64,000 nucleotides of DNA from Marthasterias glacialis (Eukaryota; Echinodermata; Asteroidea; Forcipulatida; Asteriidae), in assembly GCA_911728455.2 (NCBI GenBank), contig OU452222.1:1542001-1606000 (forward strand), in the 5' to 3' direction. The notes beneath the pieces were generated by a model. It worked only from the letters and a program-made list of their open reading frames with translations, was not told the origin of the DNA and ran no database searches. Each line of letters begins with the position of its first letter. Position 1 is the first letter of the stretch. Both the position numbers and the translations under genes were made by a program. This document shows, one piece after another, positions 1 through 27,740 of this stretch.

Positions 1-1400
1 ACAAACATAATGTCTTAAAGACAACCATGTATTTAATTTCTTAAATAGTCAGACAATTTTCTTACTCTTTGGTGAGCACAATCAGTTTAAGCTAAGGAAT
101 GTACCATAACAAAATAAACGGCAAAATATTGCCTTTTTTGCGCCCTCCCAGTCACAGCCCAAAAGTTATCTTGAAGGTTCATATTTGTCCATTAGTGTGG
201 ACAGACCCAAATCAATAGACTAAAATCCATCAACACTCATCATGAATACTTTTATGAACTGCAGTTTTTGAGGTTAATAGCTATTTTATTGGCATTAGGC
301 TTTCTCTTGGCACATCTCCTAAACATAATAAGCCAATAAAATTATAATTTAATGGAGCGATTGTTGTGAATTTAACAGTTTAATGTGCATGCCAATATGC
401 ATGCATTCAGGTTGTCTTTCTGCATATCGCATGGTTGAAAATTGCATTAAAAAAATGCATTTCTTGTCATTCAAATTATCATAATATTCCCAGCCATGAC
501 ATAGCCCAATGGCAGGTGAGTTTGCTGTTAGATGATTGAGCAACCTTGTGCTGTTAAAATTTGATGTATATTCAAGAATATTAGATGAGTTGCGAATCAA
601 ATTTGCGAATCAAATTTGTGAATATCACGTAGCTCATGCTCGATGGTCATGGCCTCTGTGGTCTGGTCCCTGTGTTGTCCTGACTCTGATACCCCATATT
701 CAACATGTTCCCACTGATTTTATGATTTTCCAATGAAGATTTGCCTTATCTCATTGAAAATATCCTCAGGCCTGAGTGAAATGAAACAATTTCATAAGAT
801 TTTGCTTTTGATTTGATGAATCTTTTTCTCTCTGGCCTTGTGTATTTAACCTGTGCTTCCTATGCCAAGAATGGCTGATTTCTGCCTAAATGTAAACACA
901 TGGAATGTTTTCACTGCTGATGTCAAGTGTAGCACCACCCTACTCTATGTACAGTGACGGCAAACAAGCATGTACTTTTCATGGGACACAGGTGTTCAAT
1001 TTGCACTAAATATAATTTACGTTTTAGTATCTGTTTTATCATTCATTTTATCATCTTGAAGCATCAGGAACAGTCTCAAAATCCTCTGGCTAATTTGCTT
1101 TGGAGTTTGTAAATAAAGAAAGGACTGAGAAATTCATCTTGAATTATATACATGTAATTAGTTCATTACACATCAATACTGGGTAATATCTTCTCATGAA
1201 CATGATGAATGAGGGATTTTTGTCCTGGAGATCTTGTACAGGATGCATTCAGATTTTGTGAAGTTCTACTCTGTTTGTTGAAAGACTCTTTTGGGTAATG
1301 AGTTTACTGATTTTAAACCGAAATGAAAGAATTTTAGCTGAGAACAATGTTACATTCGGATTTCAAGTTAATTGTGCTGTTTTCTTTGAATTGCTTCAGT
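1..1400 (+). other. Probable AP1G1 first intron / upstream region
   Basis: AT-rich sequence with no recognisable coding exon, RNA gene or long repeat. Short open frames at 349-600 and 536-736 look random. It is read as intron because of the acceptor at 1400. Confidence 0.5.
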
Positions 1401-1408
1401 TGTCCAAG
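1401..1408 (+). other. AP1G1: AP1G1 5'UTR end of first coding exon
   Basis: A pyrimidine-rich tract ending TTGCTTCAG (AG at 1399-1400) precedes TTGTCCAAG-ATG. The first coding exon therefore most likely starts at 1401 with only eight untranslated bases, and the rest of the 5'UTR is in an exon upstream that I could not place (it may be outside the window). An in-frame ATG at 1298 exists but lies in the presumed intron. Confidence 0.6.
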
Positions 1409-18696
<17,288 letters not shown>

Positions 18697-19457
18697 CACA
18701 TGTTGAGTCATTGGATTCTATGTCTGTAGGTAGGCTCGTTAGTCTTAGTGCAATTGTGTGGTGGAATCAAGATCTGATGATGACACGGTGACAAAATAAG
18801 AATGGTACATTTTTATACAAAATTAAGAGTATTGTGATTTTTCTTAAGAAAACTTGAATCTTCCTTTAAGCTTTAAGACCTTGGATATGTCTTGTAAAAA
18901 AAACACCATAAAAACAAGACCTGAGTCAATGTCATAAGCCGTTTTGAGATATGGCGGACACAATGCTATAACACTGTGAGATTTGGGTAAATTTGTCTGT
19001 ATACACCCAAACCAAACAGTGCACTATATGCTGTCACCGATGTCTCAAAAAGGCTAAATCGAGTTCGTAAGCAGAACATTCTTAACACATTTAGTTGCTT
19101 TAGCTAAAATTGAGCAGGGTGCCTGTCACTTAAAACATGCTATACATGACAGTTTGGCTGGTAATCTGTGTCTATGCTTAGCAGAATTACATGCTTATTG
19201 CTTTGCGTGTGGATGAGATTGGCCTCGGGTCCTGTAACAACTCTTGGGTTCCTTGATGTATAATAATACACACTGAGTCTAGTTCCCATACTCACCTATC
19301 AATTTTGTGTCGGTCATTTCATAGTACGGAAAGAATTATCTTAAAGTCTGTTCCATCTTGCACTTCAGTAGATGTGACAACATGCACAATTGTAGAGTAT
19401 TTCATGTTGGATATCCAGATTTGATGCATTCGTAATAACATAAGGTCTAAATAGTGA

Positions 19458-19506
19458 GTTGGGGGATGGGTGGGGGTTGGGGTTGGGGTTGGGAGGTGGG
19501 AGGGTA
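19458..19506 (+). other. G-rich tract with quadruplex potential
   Basis: Several runs of three to five G within about 45 bases, including GGGGTTGGGGTTGGG, on the sense strand of the AP1G1 3' region. The spacing fits a G-quadruplex in RNA or DNA. It resembles telomeric repeats only superficially and is too short to be an interstitial telomere block. Confidence 0.6.
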
Positions 19507-21987
19507 CATGCCAAACATAGCAGCAACATTAAAGCATTCTAATAATAGTCCAACAAACACTCAGTTTATTTTCAGTAGACCTTTTGCATTGACGTTATCC
19601 CGCCGCCATCTTAGAGGTAAATAAGTGATGAAACAATGGAAACTCACAGATTTGTACGTGCAGCGCACAGTATGGGACAATGACCAACCTCCTTTTGACC
19701 TCTACAAGAGGGCGCCCTACTCAAATGACTTCATGTGCGTAAGGTCTAGGGGCTTCAATTGGAACATCTTGAGAAGGATTTGGCTGCTGATCAGCATTTC
19801 ATGTATACTTTAAACAAACAGTGAAATTGAATTTAAATTTAAGCTCTCACACATCAAGACTAACCCAAATAATTCTCACTGCAACAAGATTCAACAAATG
19901 TGAATGTTGTATATCGTCTCCCCCTCAGCAAAGAAGTAAAGAAAAACAGTATAACCAATGGATCTTGTTGCGGTGAGCCTGTTGCATTTCAGACACCTAC
20001 AGGCACGTAGGACTAATGTTATTCTCAAAAGATTGTACAGCGTTTTGATGTCATCGTGTCAAGTTCCAGGCAATGTTTACGACTGCTACTGTGAAGATTT
20101 CAAAATTACATCAGTCAACAAATGCTGATGTACCAAAATGTAAATCCTTGGTAGAAATCCAACGAATCCAACATGACAATTGATGAGAGCTGCATACATA
20201 CACAACTAACCCATCTTGATTCCTACATTATTTATCAGCATCATCATCACCTTGTAAGTGTAGAACCACATGCACTCATAAATAATGCTCGTCAACAAGC
20301 TTCATGCTGTCATTTGGCAAACCAGAAATGTTGCAATCAGTCAAACGGGACAAATAACCCTTTATTTCTTTCATTTATGATTATATAATAAAAGTTAGTG
20401 TTTAGAGATTTATAACTGCAAGCAATTCACTTTGCACATTCTTATATTAGTAGATATTAATAGATTCTTGCTCTCTAATTCTAGAATCCTGTTTTAAATT
20501 TGCTTCTCTTATTTGGCTGCACATTTTATACAATTCCTAATACTAAACATTGTATTAAGCTCTCTTTTGGTTTGGTCTTTGCCGATAAAGTTACCAAAGT
20601 TTCCATGAGCTCAGTGCATTTTGATGAGCAATCCCAAACCATTTGTCAAACTTCCAGTGCAACAGTTTTGTGAGTAATTGATGGTACAAATCTTTTTGAG
20701 CTAAAAACATCAAATAATCTGACATTGGTTATTAAACAGGATAGCACAAACAAAATGTCTGCAAAGAAGAACTGCTGATTGACATCGATGGATTTGGGAT
20801 GGTGTGATTAAGAATCTGCCAAGTGATAATCTTTGTCACAAGTGAGGTCCCATTTTTCAACCTTACATGTAGCGAAACACAAACCTTGACATGCTTTGCT
20901 ATAAAACCTATTGTGTAGTGTTACAGTACTGATTGTACATCAGGTTAAAATGGAAAATGCCTTCAGTATTTTGGAATAATTAATGGTTAAGTTAAAAAAA
21001 AAAAACAAAAAAAAAAGAAAAGAAAAAAAAAAGAAACAATAACAGACCTGATATTGTCAACTAACCACAAGCCAAGGTAATGAAATCTAGCATTCATTGT
21101 GGGCTTTGGACTTGATCTGTTAGAAACTCAAATCCTGTGTTTTTGTGGGCAGTTATCTCAACCACCTCATTTGACGGCTTCCATTTTACACATTTGTAGA
21201 AATCATGACTAAGATCTTTGAGCATGTTTATCTGAGAGGCTTTTACATTCATAATGTTAGATACTGTCTGAATATTTTCTAACTTTCCTTTAATCACTCG
21301 CAAATAATTATTAGACTTACAACTTCTTAACTATCTGAAGAATAAATAGAAACTTATTCATCTTTACTTTTTTAATGATTTGATTAGTTCTCTCTAGCCT
21401 CAAGCTTCAAGCACAGTGCGCCAAGTGGATATTGCAAATTTATGTCATTTTATGTTTATAGTGTAATTATGATTGATTTATACACAAAATTTATGGGAGT
21501 ATTAATTATGTAAGGGACTTTATCTTATGTACATCTATTAATTAATTATAGCAGCAAATTTTAATTTGACTGCTGGACTTCAATTCTGTGCAGATTTGTT
21601 TGTATTTTTTTTCTTCCTCATTTTGTTCTGGTACATCTTTCCGTCTTTAGAAGGTGGAGGAGGGGTTGTAGCCCTGCATTTCAAATTCTTATTGATTTGG
21701 CTAATAGGCATAACTGCTTTGCAAGCTGCTGTACTTCACAAGAACTCAACCACCCCCCACGCCTGAAGAAGAAAATGAGTAACTCTGGGAGTTTGATTTC
21801 TTTTAAATCGGCTCAAAAAATTTGTAATCTTTGTCAGGAATATATGTAGAAAGTGTATAAATAATACCAGACTGTTTTTTACGTTCAGCAGATTTGTGTA
21901 AGGCATAATGAGACTGTATGCAAGGTGGTAGTAGACTTGCTGTGGGAAATAAAAACTTCAGGTCAGAATTACTCAATCAGTGGAAAA

Positions 21988-22168
21988 TCAGGCCTGATTG
22001 CTTTGTTCTTGAAAGGGCAAGGGCACCAAAGCATTTTCTTCTTGGTAAAGGGCACCTCTCCATGAGGAAATTGTACATTTCTATTGGAACATTTCAAGGG
22101 CGCCAAGGCAATGACCGGGGGCAACGGAGGCAATTGCCTCCGTTGCCCCTGTGAAGTATCAGGCCTGG
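21988..22168 (+). repeat. CAGGCCTG / GGCAATTGCC foldback repeat, copy 2
   Basis: Begins CAGGCCTGATTGCTTTGTTC and ends ATCAGGCCTG, i.e. short inverted ends, with a strong internal palindrome GGAGGCAATTGCCTCC near the right end. Homologous to 4540-4722 (inverted) and 27383-27539. It lies in the AP1G1 3' region, so it may be part of the mRNA. Confidence 0.75.
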
Positions 22169-22606
22169 AGAATTATTTGGTACGTCTGCTTTCACTTATC
22201 GTGCTAAAGTCTCCAGTTGTAGTTTTAAATCACAAAGCTTCACTTCTGTAACCACATCAAGGTTCCATCACACAATACCATTTGTCTACTCATGCGAAAA
22301 GTAAATGGGATATACTGCATACAAAGATGCATTTTCAGCTGTTAAAATAATGTGCTCATTTTTCGGTTGTACTTACAAACTTCACTTCAATATTTAAAGC
22401 TCTTGTTCAACATCAATTTGTACATTCAGTCAAACTCATCGTTCATGGACAGCCAATGTATCCACTACAAAGACTAAATTGGTTGCAGTATGCATAAGTC
22501 ATTATAATACCACTGTTGAATAATTGTTTGTATATACTCCTAATATATAAATATTAATAGTTGCTGGTAATAAAGTGTAAAAGTATGAAGATTTGTTCTT
22601 TTTTTA

Positions 22607-22642
22607 TGAGTGGGGGAAGGGGAGGGGGAGGGGGGAGGGAGT
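22607..22642 (+). other. G-rich tract
   Basis: GTGGGGGAAGGGGAGGGGGA and continuing G runs just downstream of the AATAAA at 22569. G-rich tracts here can act as downstream polyadenylation or pause elements; that role is only inferred. Confidence 0.5.
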
Positions 22643-23399
22643 CCACTCCTAGGTCATGATTGATTGTATTCAGTTATTAGTAATAAATAATTATATGTTT
22701 AATAATTATTAGGATGGTCAGTGATATAACCATACAAGTACAAGGGAAATCTTTCCCTATAAAAGACAAATTGTGTGTTGGAAAAGATTTGTTTTCTGTA
22801 CCCATAAAATGGACGACGAGGATTGTATATCATTTTTGTTTTAAAACATAGTGTTTATTCATTTGAAACAGTACAAGCATTAATGTTGTCCTCATTGGTA
22901 TTAATTTTGTTTTGCATGATCAGCAATGAACATGTTGATATCAACTGTCCAACACGTAGTTGATTACTAATTATGGAATTGGTTAATTACTGGAAAAAAA
23001 AAGTTTATTTTATGTACAAAATAGACTTACAAAAAATAAAGTAAATAATGATAAAGCAAAGAGAAACACCTTGCCTAAATTGTCTGTGATTGCTTCGTTT
23101 ATTTATGACAAAAGATAATTGATTTTAGAGTCTTAGTATAAAAGGTCTAAAGAATATTAGTTATTTATGAAAATAGTTGAGATCAAACTACTACTACAAT
23201 GCAAAACATAGGCATATAGTGGAAGAAAACTACAAATGAACAAAAAATTAATTGTTCAAAACACAACATAAACCCGAAAATGTATATCCAGAACAATAGA
23301 TTGTGGCTCAATCGCAAAAAGCTTTCGACCAGTGTACCCTAATAAACACGTTAGTGCAGGACTTTTCTTGACCCTCTTTCTTGACCTATATAACCAATC

Positions 23400-23661
23400 T
23401 TTATCGGCACACCCGCCCGGCCGCCTTTCATAATAAAAATTACGTAAAAAAAGAATGGCCTGGTGCCCGCGCGTCACTGCTTCTCGTTGCCCAGATCCCT
23501 CCCATTATCCGGCAGGCGCAGGCGTGGCAGACAGTACATGTTTAATGTACATTACATCCACAGTATTGTACATGTTATGTAAGTACGTATAGTATAGTAG
23601 TACACAGAAGAAGGTTGTGCAGTGCTGTGAGTGGGAGTTCTGTTGACGGCCTGACAAAAAC
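23400..23661 (+). promoter_or_regulatory. PEDS1: Probable PEDS1 promoter and 5'UTR
   Basis: A CpG-containing stretch (CACCCGCCCGGCCGCC, GCCCGCGCGTCAC) in otherwise AT-rich DNA lies within 260 bases upstream of the PEDS1 ATG. No clear TATA box at a useful distance. The CpG enrichment is visible; promoter function is inferred. Confidence 0.4.
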
Positions 23662-26600
23662 ATGGCCATAAATGCAGTTGAACATGTCGAGGTTGCCGAC
23701 AGAATGTCACATCGTGGTGACAAAGGTAGTGTTAAACCGAAAAGATCGGGTCGCAACCATGCCGGGGCAAAGGAACTTGCTAGCTACTACTCGAAAGGTC
23801 AGTGTATTGAAATGTCTGGTCGCGCCCCGGCCCTGCAAGAAGGTTTACTCGACCTGCAGAACTTGAGTGTGATTATGAATGATTTTATATGGGGTTCTCA
23901 AAGAACCCAATATTACTAATACTATTTAATACTAGGCCTACTACGACTAGTTCTAGATGTACAGAGGGTTTCCTTTGTCCTTAAAAAACAATCGAACATT
24001 GTTACCTTAGACTGAGAGGCTCCGTTTTTGTTACATTTTCAAACTGATGACTTTGTAAATTGTATGAAATTCCCTGAGCTGAGGCCTGAACTGAGTTTAA
24101 AAAAAAAAGTTACATTAACTATTTCGGTAGACGGAAAACAGGACCAAGTAGCACGACATTATTGATACATGAATAAAACATCACAGGGTTAAAATATTAT
24201 CGTTCAGGTCATGCTTTGCATATTTATTCATAAGGCTGACGTACGTCGCTCTACTTGGTCTTGTTTTCCGTCTACCAACTATTTCCTAGTCAGGCTCTTT
24301 CACTTTCTACTCTGTGATCAACACTGCTGTGCTGCCTTCATACATGCACTTTAATAGTCCGAGTTACTGAACCCAACAACACTTTTTTAACCTCAGTTCA
24401 GAATCTCAAATGGTTGACTGGACATCGCCCATTCGGCACCATCATCCAGCACTATCTCAATAGAGATTTACATCACATGGTACTGCAACAAACCTTACCA
24501 GGGAGGGCGTTATGTCCAAATGTTAAAAAAGCGTTGTTGGGTGCAGTAACTCGGATGCACTGAGTGACGGCACTCGGGGACAAGTGACAGTGACAATCGG
24601 TGACAACTGTGTCAATGTCATAGAGGAAGTGAAAAGACATGTATGAAAATCATGTTGAAACAATCATAGATGATTGGTAGTATTAATAAAAAACATAGTG
24701 AAAAAAACATAGTACATTTGTAGGGTCTGTAGTTCATTTTTCCATTGTAAATTAACACTATGACATGTACATGCTATGATCAGCGTGACTGGAAACCATT
24801 TCAAGATCAATGTGGGTATATTTCGCTACAAATCAAAGCAAATACTCGGAATATACGGCTTTGGATACAATGTTTTACTGGTAAAATACAAAATGTTAAA
24901 TTCTGTTGAAAATCTGTTGAAGTAAATGGGCAAGTTTAATTCAAAAAGTTGGAAAATATGTGGTAGTCGGAAAAAGAGAAAATTCTGTCAGTGGTGGTTG
25001 GGGAATCCCGAGTGCCGGGCGGGTTTTCTGACTGGCCATCGTGGGCAGAACCCTGGTAAGGTTTGTAGTAATACTATGTAATATAAACCTCTATTGAGGT
25101 AGTGCTTGCTCTGCTGATAACAAACTGGCTTTTCTCTGAGCCAGCACTGCTCAGGGAGATTGTCACATGGTGCTACCACAAACCTCACTTAACATGTCTG
25201 GCGGTGAACGATGTGATTAAATTGATTTGTTATGCTACAATTTTCTCATTTCAGGCAAGCGTATTCAGGAGTACATCTGCATCATCATTGGTTCCTGTCT
25301 ATTAGCGTTCAATACATACAGTGTCTTGGTCAACTTTAGAATTGAGAACTGGAAGTGGCATGTTGCCAGTGTGTGTAAGTACTCATAAGAATTAAGTATG
25401 GGGACAGATCCATTAAACCATTGATGAATTTGAACTTGTTTCTCACCAGAAGTTAAATTTAAGGAAGTTACAAAACACTAAACCTTTAGAGCAGGACTTA
25501 AAGGTAAACTCATTTTGCTATATATCCGTGCTTCCATTTGGTTCTAAGTTGATCCAGGTGCTAACGTTTATTCTGTTTTCAGTTCTTGGTATCGTGATGT
25601 CCGATTTTGCATCTGGTGTTGTACATTGGCTGTCTGATTCATACGGCTCTGTCAGTATGCCAGTATTTGGAAAGGTAAGCATTGAATTAATAAAGACACA
25701 TTTATAATCTTAACCCTCAACACTCTAAATCTATCAAAAATAAGCAGTAGGTTTTTTCATTTTTTAATATAATGTAAGCCTTTATTTTGATAAGCAATGA
25801 CTGATCAGGTCAGACATTGGTCAGGGATGAAATTTCTCCGGATTTTTCTGGATTTCCGGATTAAAAAACATATTATTGTGAAAAAGTTTCACTAAAAAAC
25901 AAAAAACAAATATCATTTACATACATCCAGGCCCTTGTAAAGCCTTAACACAGTACATTAATGTATTTTGACTACACCAAGCTGCAGCTTGCCCCATCTA
26001 CATTTAGGCACAGTATTTTGTGGATTTTTCGTTTGCGTCCACTCTCATCCCTGATTATTGATTTCAGCATTGTGAAGGAAAGTGTTTCAAGTATGAACTT
26101 GCCTAATGGAAATGAGTTAGCCAGCTTGTCTGCTTGTTCAAGAAAAAAAAATGTGCTTGGATACAAGCGTGATAAATTTTAATTTCTTAAAGGTTCTGTA
26201 TACGTTTGGTAATGACTCTGAAAATTAATGGCAATAATAACTTACTTGGTAAGAAGTACAGCAGCTTTGGATAGTATAATGCATTTTTGAGAAACGTTTC
26301 ACTTCGAAGTACTGCAGTTATGGAAAAATATATCACTTTTTTATCCCCATAAATTTGAATCTGAGACGTAACGCTTCTCAGAATGTGTATTCCAATGACG
26401 GATACTTCTGCGTGAACACAACCGCTCTAGTTTTTCAAAAACGCTGGCACCTTTTGAAATGAAACTTACACAGGTTAGTTTTATGGTATATATCTGCAAC
26501 TATATAACATTAAGGCAAATGTACGGTTCCAAAAACAAAGGTATACTTTGCCTTTAAAATAATTTTTAACCTACCCTGCTACACTTGGTAACATTTTCCA

Positions 26601-27314
26601 GCGAGTTGACCAACCATTTAATCTACATGGGTTGTGAATGGTGGCAAAGCTTTGGCCAGAACTGTGTCATACATGCATTCACCACATGATATCGTTTTGT
26701 AGGCTGGCATAGTTGATCTATCATTCAAACTGCTTCAATCAAAACCACAGTGCATGATACAGAATGGTCAGGCAGTAGGAGGGTTAACAAATTGGTAAAA
26801 AGAATTGTATTTTTTTTGTTTTATGCAGGCTTTCATCAGGCCGTTCAGGGAGCATCATATTGATCCCACAGCGCTTTGTCGTCATGACTTCATTGAAGTC
26901 AACGGAGATAACTTCATGCTCACCCTCCCCTACTTCTCCTACCAAGCCTACAAGTTTTCTACCTGCACAACGGAAGAGGTCCAGTCATTTGTCTTGTTTG
27001 AATCCTTCATGCTGACGTTGGGTTTCTTCGTCATGCTCACCAACCAGATCCACAAGTGGTCCCACACTTACTTTGGACTACCGCGTTGGGTGACTCTGCT
27101 GCAGGATCTGCACCTCATTCTACCCCGTAAACACCATCGTGTCCATCATGTTGCACCCCACGAGACCTACTTCTGTATCACTACAGGGTGGTTGGATTAC
27201 CCTCTCGAGAAGTTGGGTTTCTGGCCAGCCATGGAAGGTCTCATTGAGAGGCTGACGGGGATCAAGCCAAGAACGGATGACATGAAGTGGTGCAACAAGG
27301 ACGATATAAGATAA
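23662..27314 (+). CDS. PEDS1: Plasmanylethanolamine desaturase (TMEM189 / CarF family), 4 coding exons
   Basis: ER membrane desaturase that introduces the vinyl-ether double bond of plasmalogens, the last step of plasmalogen synthesis. Coding exons 23662-23797, 25255-25374, 25583-25674 and 26829-27314 join in phase to 277 aa (human about 270). Exon 1 carries the family block NHAGAKELASYYSKGK. Hydrophobic segments are YICIIIGSCLLAFNTYSVLV (exon 2), FLGIVMSDFASGVVHWL (exon 3) and FVLFESFMLTLGFFVMLTNQ (exon 4). The histidine-rich di-iron ligand motifs are visible: VVHW, REHHID (125-126), RHDF, NQIHKWSH and KHHRVHHVAPHETYF. The C-terminus is TDDMKWCNKDDIR. The first ATG was chosen; a second in-frame ATG at codon 15 is possible. 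No ubiquitin-conjugating-like (UBE2V1) exons follow, unlike the human locus, where read-through joins the two genes. Very confident in the family. Confidence 0.97.
24126..24276. mobile_element. MITE with 9-bp target duplication, PEDS1 intron 1
   Basis: Inverted ends GGTAGACGGAAAACAGGACC and, on the other strand at the right end, GGTAGACGGAAAACAAGACC. The element is flanked by the identical 9-mer AACTATTTC at 24117-24125 and 24277-24285. A 9-bp duplication with long inverted ends is typical of Mutator-like elements. It has no coding capacity, and the clean duplication suggests a fairly recent insertion. Confidence 0.8.
24358..24555. mobile_element. Foldback MITE, PEDS1 intron 1
   Basis: The left end TCCGAGTTACTGAACCCAAC is mirrored by the right end (other strand) TCCGAGTTACTGCACCCAAC, continuing as ACACTTTTTTAAC against GCTTTTTTAAC. 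About 198 bp with inverted ends of about 33 bp. No clear target duplication was found. Confidence 0.75.
26185..26562. mobile_element. Foldback repeat (TTAAAGGTTCTGTATACGTTTGG), PEDS1 intron 3
   Basis: Begins TTAAAGGTTCTGTATACG and ends GGTATACTTTGCCTTTAA, with a conserved-looking interior (ACTTACTTGGTAAG, GAGAAACG, CGTGAACACAACC). It resembles, from memory, a very abundant element of sea star and other echinoderm genomes; that attribution is inference. It runs up to the piggyBac-like copy that starts at 26566. Confidence 0.6.
26566..26789. mobile_element. piggyBac-like MITE (TTAA-flanked), copy 2
   Basis: Starts TTAACCTACCCTGCTAC and ends GTAGGAGGGTTAA. The interior matches 5772-6145 (GACCAACCATTT, TTGATCTATCA, GATACAGAATGGTCAGGCAG). 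It is shorter than copy 1, lacking the internal triplicate repeat, and ends about 40 bp before the last PEDS1 exon. Confidence 0.6.
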
Positions 27315-27740
27315 CTTCATTTCCTTAATTACTCCTCTTCATTGATCCGGTCATACTAATAGATTGTAGGTAACCTAACCCTGGCCTGATTGGTTTGTTC
27401 TTGAAAGGGTAAGGGCACCAAGGCATTTTCTTCTTGATAAAGGGCAACTCTTACCAGGAAATTGTAAAGGGCACCAAGGCAATGACCAGTATTAAAGGAG
27501 GCAAACGACTCCTTTGCCCCCATGAAGTGCCAGGCCTGTAAACCCCCACCTCACATTCTTCTTTACCAAGAAACTAATAAGTAATGATAATTGGGTGTAA
27601 AATCACAATTAATTTTATTTATTTATTTTTGTATAGGCATAAACTTGCTTCATCTGCTAACAGTTCTAGAAATGGTTTAATTATCAAAGGCTAACTCATC
27701 AATTATGCATGATAAAATTAATTTATATAATAAAAAAGCC
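27315..27740 (+). other. PEDS1: PEDS1 3'UTR (approximate)
   Basis: From the stop codon to shortly after an AATAAA at 27729. The repeat at 27383-27539 would be in the mRNA. The end is a guess from the signal alone. Confidence 0.4.
27383..27539 (+). repeat. CAGGCCTG / GGCAATTGCC foldback repeat, copy 3
   Basis: GGCCTGATTGGTTTGTTCTT at the left and GTGCCAGGCCTG at the right, with GGCACCAAGGCA blocks as in copies 1 and 2. The internal palindrome is degraded (GGAGGCAAACGACTCC). In the PEDS1 3'UTR region. Confidence 0.7.

Larger units (their letters stand above)
18697..22600 (+). other. AP1G1: Probable AP1G1 3'UTR and downstream region
   Basis: The AP1G1 stop codon is followed by about 4 kb of AT-rich sequence without convincing coding exons. 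AATAAA signals on the plus strand occur at 20387 and 22569; the second is followed by a T/G-rich stretch, as expected at a cleavage site. Vertebrate AP1G1 also has a long 3'UTR. The true 3' end cannot be fixed from sequence alone. The region contains a G-rich tract at 19459, an A-rich tract at 20994-21040 and a repeat at 21988. Confidence 0.5.

Noticed and set aside
1298-1408. Alternative upstream AP1G1 start at 1298
   Set aside because: The extra 37 codons cross a clear acceptor and have no counterpart in gamma-adaptins; ATG at 1409 gives the conserved N-terminus.
19458-19506. Interstitial telomeric repeat
   Set aside because: GGGGTT occurs only about twice in a generally G-rich tract; not TTAGGG.
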